From RPRC01 sp034933285 (GTDB lineage Bacteria; Desulfobacterota; Desulfuromonadia; Geobacterales; Geobacteraceae), in contig JAYFNT010000032.1 of the NCBI GenBank assembly GCA_034933285.1, forward strand, positions 1 through 64,000: 64,000 bases of DNA. The letters are read 5' to 3'. Each line of letters opens with the position of its first letter. The stretch's first letter is position 1. Below are positions 61,381-64,000 of this stretch, in pieces. The notes under the pieces are model-generated. The model was not told the DNA's origin and ran no database searches. It saw nothing but the letters and a program-made list of their open reading frames with translations. A program made the translations under genes and the position numbers.

Positions 61381-61845
61381 CTACTCTGCCGGGCCGCGCA
61401 AAATCTTGAGTATTGCCGCAAGGGAGAAGCCGCGACGCTGGAAGTAGCTGATGACCCTTCGTTTCTGCCGATCATCCGTCTGCCGGAAATCGAATCCAGC
61501 GAATTTCCTGGCCATCAGGTCGGAAAGCACGGCGCTTTCTTCATGCTCGGCTTCCAGCCTCTGCAGGGCATGGGCGATTACGTCCTCCGCCACACCACGC
61601 CGCGACAGATCCGCCTTCAATCGACAGCCGTACCCCCTGCCGTTGCGGATGGCCGATTCGGCCCAGGTGAGGGCAAAGCGTTCGTCGTCCAGATAGCCCG
61701 ACTGGCGGAGCTTGTCAATGACCCTTTCGGCCGTCATGTCAGGAAAGCCTTTCACTGCAAGCTTCCGTCTCAGTTCCGCCTCACTGTGGTCACGTCCGGC
61801 CAGGATTTTCAGAGCATATGTAACGGCGCGACGTTCGTCATCCAT
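61381..61845 (-). CDS. recX: RecX regulatory protein
   Basis: A 154-residue all-helical modulator of RecA. Typical repeats of three-helix units: YALKILAGRDHSEAELRRKL, VIDKLRQSGYLDDERFALTW, and DFRQTDDRQKRRVISYFQRRGFS. Its start overlaps the end of pilT by 8 bp, so it is translated together with pilT and recA, in keeping with its role of restraining RecA filaments. Confidence 0.92.
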   Translation of the reverse strand: MDDERRAVTYALKILAGRDHSEAELRRKLAVKGFPDMTAERVIDKLRQSGYLDDERFALTWAESAIRNGRGYGCRLKADLSRRGVAEDVIAHALQRLEAEHEESAVLSDLMARKFAGFDFRQTDDRQKRRVISYFQRRGFSLAAILKILRGPAE

Positions 61846-63001
61846 TCCCGAACTTGTCGATGGGGACTTTTTCCTCCCCGTTTGCCTCGTGTTCCTTGTT
61901 CTCGAACTGGTCCCAGGAGAGATCCGATGTGGATGAAATGCCGGAAATCTTCAGGGCGAAATCGTCGGGGTTGGTTGCCTGGCGCAGCGCCTCTTCGTAG
62001 GTTATCAACTTCCGCGTATAGAGGCTCATGAGCGACTGGTCAAAGCTCTGCATCCCGTATGAGGTGACTCCCTGCGCAATCGCATCGGGGATCTGCTTGG
62101 TCTTTTCCTTGTCGTCGATGCATTCCTTGACACGGGCGGTGCCGATCATCACCTCGACCGCGGGAACCCTCCCCTTGCCGTCGGCCCTGGGTACGAGCCG
62201 CTGTGATATGACCCCCTTTATGACATTGGAAAGCTGCATCCTGATCTGGCGCTGGTGGAACGGAGGGAACACGGATATGATCCTGTTGACCGTCTCCGCG
62301 GCGTCCAGGGTATGCAGCGTCGACATGACCAGGTGGCCGGTTTCCGCCGCGGTCAGCGCGGTTTCGATGGTCTCCAGGTCGCGCATCTCACCGACGAGGA
62401 TCACGTCCGGGTCCTGGCGCAGGGCGCTCTTCAGGGCATTGCCGAAGGAGAGGGTATCGAAACCTATCTCCCTTTGGCTGATGATGCTTTTCTTGTCCTT
62501 GTGCAGGTATTCCACCGGGTCTTCAACGGTTATGATGTTGCAGGTACGGTTTTCGTTGATGTAATCGATCATCGCCGCAAGGGTGGTGGACTTGCCGCTG
62601 CCCGTGGTGCCGGTGACAAGGATCAGGCCGCGCTCCTCAAGGCTCAGCTTTTCCAGTACCTTGGGCATGTTGAGATTGGAAAAGGACGGCACGCCGAAAG
62701 CGATGATACGGAAGACCATGGCCACCGAGCCGCGCTGCGAGTAGGCACTGACGCGGAAACGGCTGAGTCCCGGTATTCCGTAGGCCAGGTCCACTTCGAA
62801 GAACTCCTCGAAATGGGCTTTCTGCTTCTCGTTCATCATCGAGTAGGCCATCTGGCGAATGGTGTCAGCGGGCATGCGGGGCGCATTGGGTATGGGCCGC
62901 AACCTGCCGTCGATACGCACCACCGGTTGCAGTCCCGCCTTGATATGGATATCCGATCCCTTGGCCTTCACCGCTATCGTGAGAATATCGTTAAGTTCCA
63001 T
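61838..63001 (-). CDS. pilT: PilT-like type IV pilus retraction ATPase
   Basis: A 387-residue hexameric ATPase. The N-terminal PAS-like part has GSDIHIKAGLQPVVRIDG; Walker A is LVTGTTGSGKSTTLAAMI; the Asp box and Walker B regions include VEDPVEYLH and DPDVILVGEMRDLETI; the His box is GHLVMSTLHTLDAAETV; the AIRNLIRE-type motif is replaced by MQSFDQSLMSLY in this lineage. It lies between recA and recX, 3 bp after recA. Several pilT-type genes are usual in Geobacter, so whether this is the main retraction motor is open. Confidence 0.9.
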   Translation of the reverse strand: MELNDILTIAVKAKGSDIHIKAGLQPVVRIDGRLRPIPNAPRMPADTIRQMAYSMMNEKQKAHFEEFFEVDLAYGIPGLSRFRVSAYSQRGSVAMVFRIIAFGVPSFSNLNMPKVLEKLSLEERGLILVTGTTGSGKSTTLAAMIDYINENRTCNIITVEDPVEYLHKDKKSIISQREIGFDTLSFGNALKSALRQDPDVILVGEMRDLETIETALTAAETGHLVMSTLHTLDAAETVNRIISVFPPFHQRQIRMQLSNVIKGVISQRLVPRADGKGRVPAVEVMIGTARVKECIDDKEKTKQIPDAIAQGVTSYGMQSFDQSLMSLYTRKLITYEEALRQATNPDDFALKISGISSTSDLSWDQFENKEHEANGEEKVPIDKFGNG

Positions 63002-63004
63002 ATG

Positions 63005-64000
63005 CTATGCCTTTTCCTCCTGCGCCGCCGGGGCCGCAAGGCCCGCCTGTTCAAGAAGTTTCCCCTCGATCTCGGCAAGCATTTCGGGGTGGTCTTTAAG
63101 GAATATCCTGCTGTTTTCGCGTCCCTGTCCGATCCGTTCGCTGACGTAGGAGAACCAGGCGCCGCTCTTGTCGACGATGCCCCGGTCCACGGCCAGATCC
63201 AGGATGTCCCCGACCCGCGAGATCCCTTCGCCATACAGGATATCGAACTCGACCTCGCGGAATGGCGGCGCAACCTTGTTTTTCACAACCTTGACCTTTG
63301 TTCGGGATCCGATCACGTCGTTGCCCTGCTTGAGCGTGGCGATCTTCCTGATGTCGAGACGGACCGAAGCGTAGAACTTGAGGGCATTGCCGCCCGTTGT
63401 CGTTTCGGGATTGCCGAACATCACGCCTATTTTCATACGGATCTGGTTGATGAAGATTACACAGCAGTTCGACTTGGATATGATGCCGGTCAGCTTCCGC
63501 AGGGCCTGGGACATGAGCCGCGCCTGGAGACCCATGTGCGAGTCGCCCATTTCCCCCTCGATTTCCGCCTTGGGAACCAGGGCTGCCACCGAGTCAACCA
63601 CGAGCACATCGATAGCGCCGCTCCTGACCAGCATTTCCGCTATCTCAAGGGCCTGCTCCCCGGTATCGGGCTGGGAGACCAGGAGGTCGTCGGTCCTTAC
63701 GCCGAGCTTCCTGGCATAGCCGATATCCAGGGCATGTTCGGCGTCGATGAAGGCTGCGATACCCCCGAGTTTATGGGCCTCAGCCACGATGTGCAGGGCC
63801 AGGGTGGTCTTGCCGGACGACTCGGGACCGAAGATTTCTATCACGCGGCCACGTGGCACCCCGCCAACTCCGAGGGCCATGTCCAGGGAAATGGAACCTG
63901 TGGGAATTGCGGCCACATCAGGCAAGGGCTCATCACTTCCCAAACGCATTATGGCGCCTTTGCCGAACTGCTTTTCGATCTGGCTTACCGCGAGATCAAC
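63005..64000 (-). CDS. recA: RecA recombinase (start outside window)
   Basis: The frame stays open to the window edge: 17 codons before the Met at 63949 encode VDLAVSQIEKQFGKGAI, which belongs to RecA. The 331 visible residues include Walker A GPESSGKTTLAL, VVDSVAALVPKAE, loop 2 region NPETTTGGNALKFYASVRLDIR, and the acidic C-terminal end after QAGLAAPAAQ. It mediates strand exchange and LexA cleavage. About 15-25 N-terminal residues and the promoter (with any LexA box) are missing. Confidence 0.97.
   Translation of the reverse strand, partial: VDLAVSQIEKQFGKGAIMRLGSDEPLPDVAAIPTGSISLDMALGVGGVPRGRVIEIFGPESSGKTTLALHIVAEAHKLGGIAAFIDAEHALDIGYARKLGVRTDDLLVSQPDTGEQALEIAEMLVRSGAIDVLVVDSVAALVPKAEIEGEMGDSHMGLQARLMSQALRKLTGIISKSNCCVIFINQIRMKIGVMFGNPETTTGGNALKFYASVRLDIRKIATLKQGNDVIGSRTKVKVVKNKVAPPFREVEFDILYGEGISRVGDILDLAVDRGIVDKSGAWFSYVSERIGQGRENSRIFLKDHPEMLAEIEGKLLEQAGLAAPAAQEEKA

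Noticed and set aside
1..64000. CRISPR arrays, tRNA or rRNA genes, prophage, classical insertion sequences
   Set aside because: I looked at all gaps and saw no regularly spaced direct repeats, no tRNA-like T-loop sequences and no transposase or integrase ORF.

Overview
The window looks like a chromosomal segment of a Geobacter-type bacterium (Desulfuromonadia/Geobacterales). Three things point there: the housekeeping block recA-pilT-recX-alaS-argBDFGH-lipoprotein-lysA-dapA-dapB-dapL, which I recall in this order in Geobacter; lysine synthesis through LL-diaminopimelate aminotransferase; and a GEMM-Ib (3',3'-cGAMP type) riboswitch, a class described from Geobacter. This assignment rests on gene content and recall only.

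Layout. 1-6.1 kb: the tail of an unknown + strand gene, a bidirectional terminator, then a minus-strand surface-glycan group (methyltransferase, acetyltransferase, glycosyltransferase, flippase, SGNH-like lipoprotein). 6.4-8.6 kb: two + strand secreted-protein genes, one behind a sigma-70 promoter and cGAMP-type riboswitch/terminator, the other a PEP-CTERM protein behind a sigma-54 promoter. 8.6-38.8 kb: a long minus-strand exosortase (XrtA/EpsH) exopolysaccharide locus. Transcribed from high to low coordinates it holds a degenerate receiver, TPR lipoprotein PrsT, initiating sugar transferase, Wza-like export protein, chain-length protein, tyrosine autokinase, secretion ATPase, outer-membrane barrel, polysaccharide deacetylase, FemAB-like protein, aminotransferase, exosortase, EpsI, a kinase-like protein, glycosyltransferases, low-molecular-weight tyrosine phosphatase, Wzy-like polymerase and a markedly AT-rich tail (ATP-grasp, CapK-like ligase, asparagine synthase). 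39.4-42 kb: a PAS histidine kinase and an NtrC-type sigma-54 activator (PrsR-like). 42.5-46.3 kb: small secreted/unknown proteins, including a DUF1566-dockerin protein and a second PEP-CTERM protein. 46.8-64 kb: lysine and arginine biosynthesis, alaS, recX, pilT and a recA cut by the window edge.

How it fits together. I find good -24/-12 (sigma-54) promoters in front of the exopolysaccharide operon, both PEP-CTERM genes and the DUF1566-dockerin gene. A single kinase/activator pair could therefore switch on the polymer and the proteins sorted to the surface with it. The cGAMP-type riboswitch adds a second-messenger input to one secreted protein next to the locus.

Intergenic DNA is rich in short repeats. 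Two families enclose small ORFs: a four-helix-bundle S23-like gene inside TAGCG repeats, and a GxxExxY gene inside CACAAAG inverted repeats. Each family also has copies without an ORF nearby. I see no tRNA, rRNA, CRISPR array, phage or classical insertion sequence.
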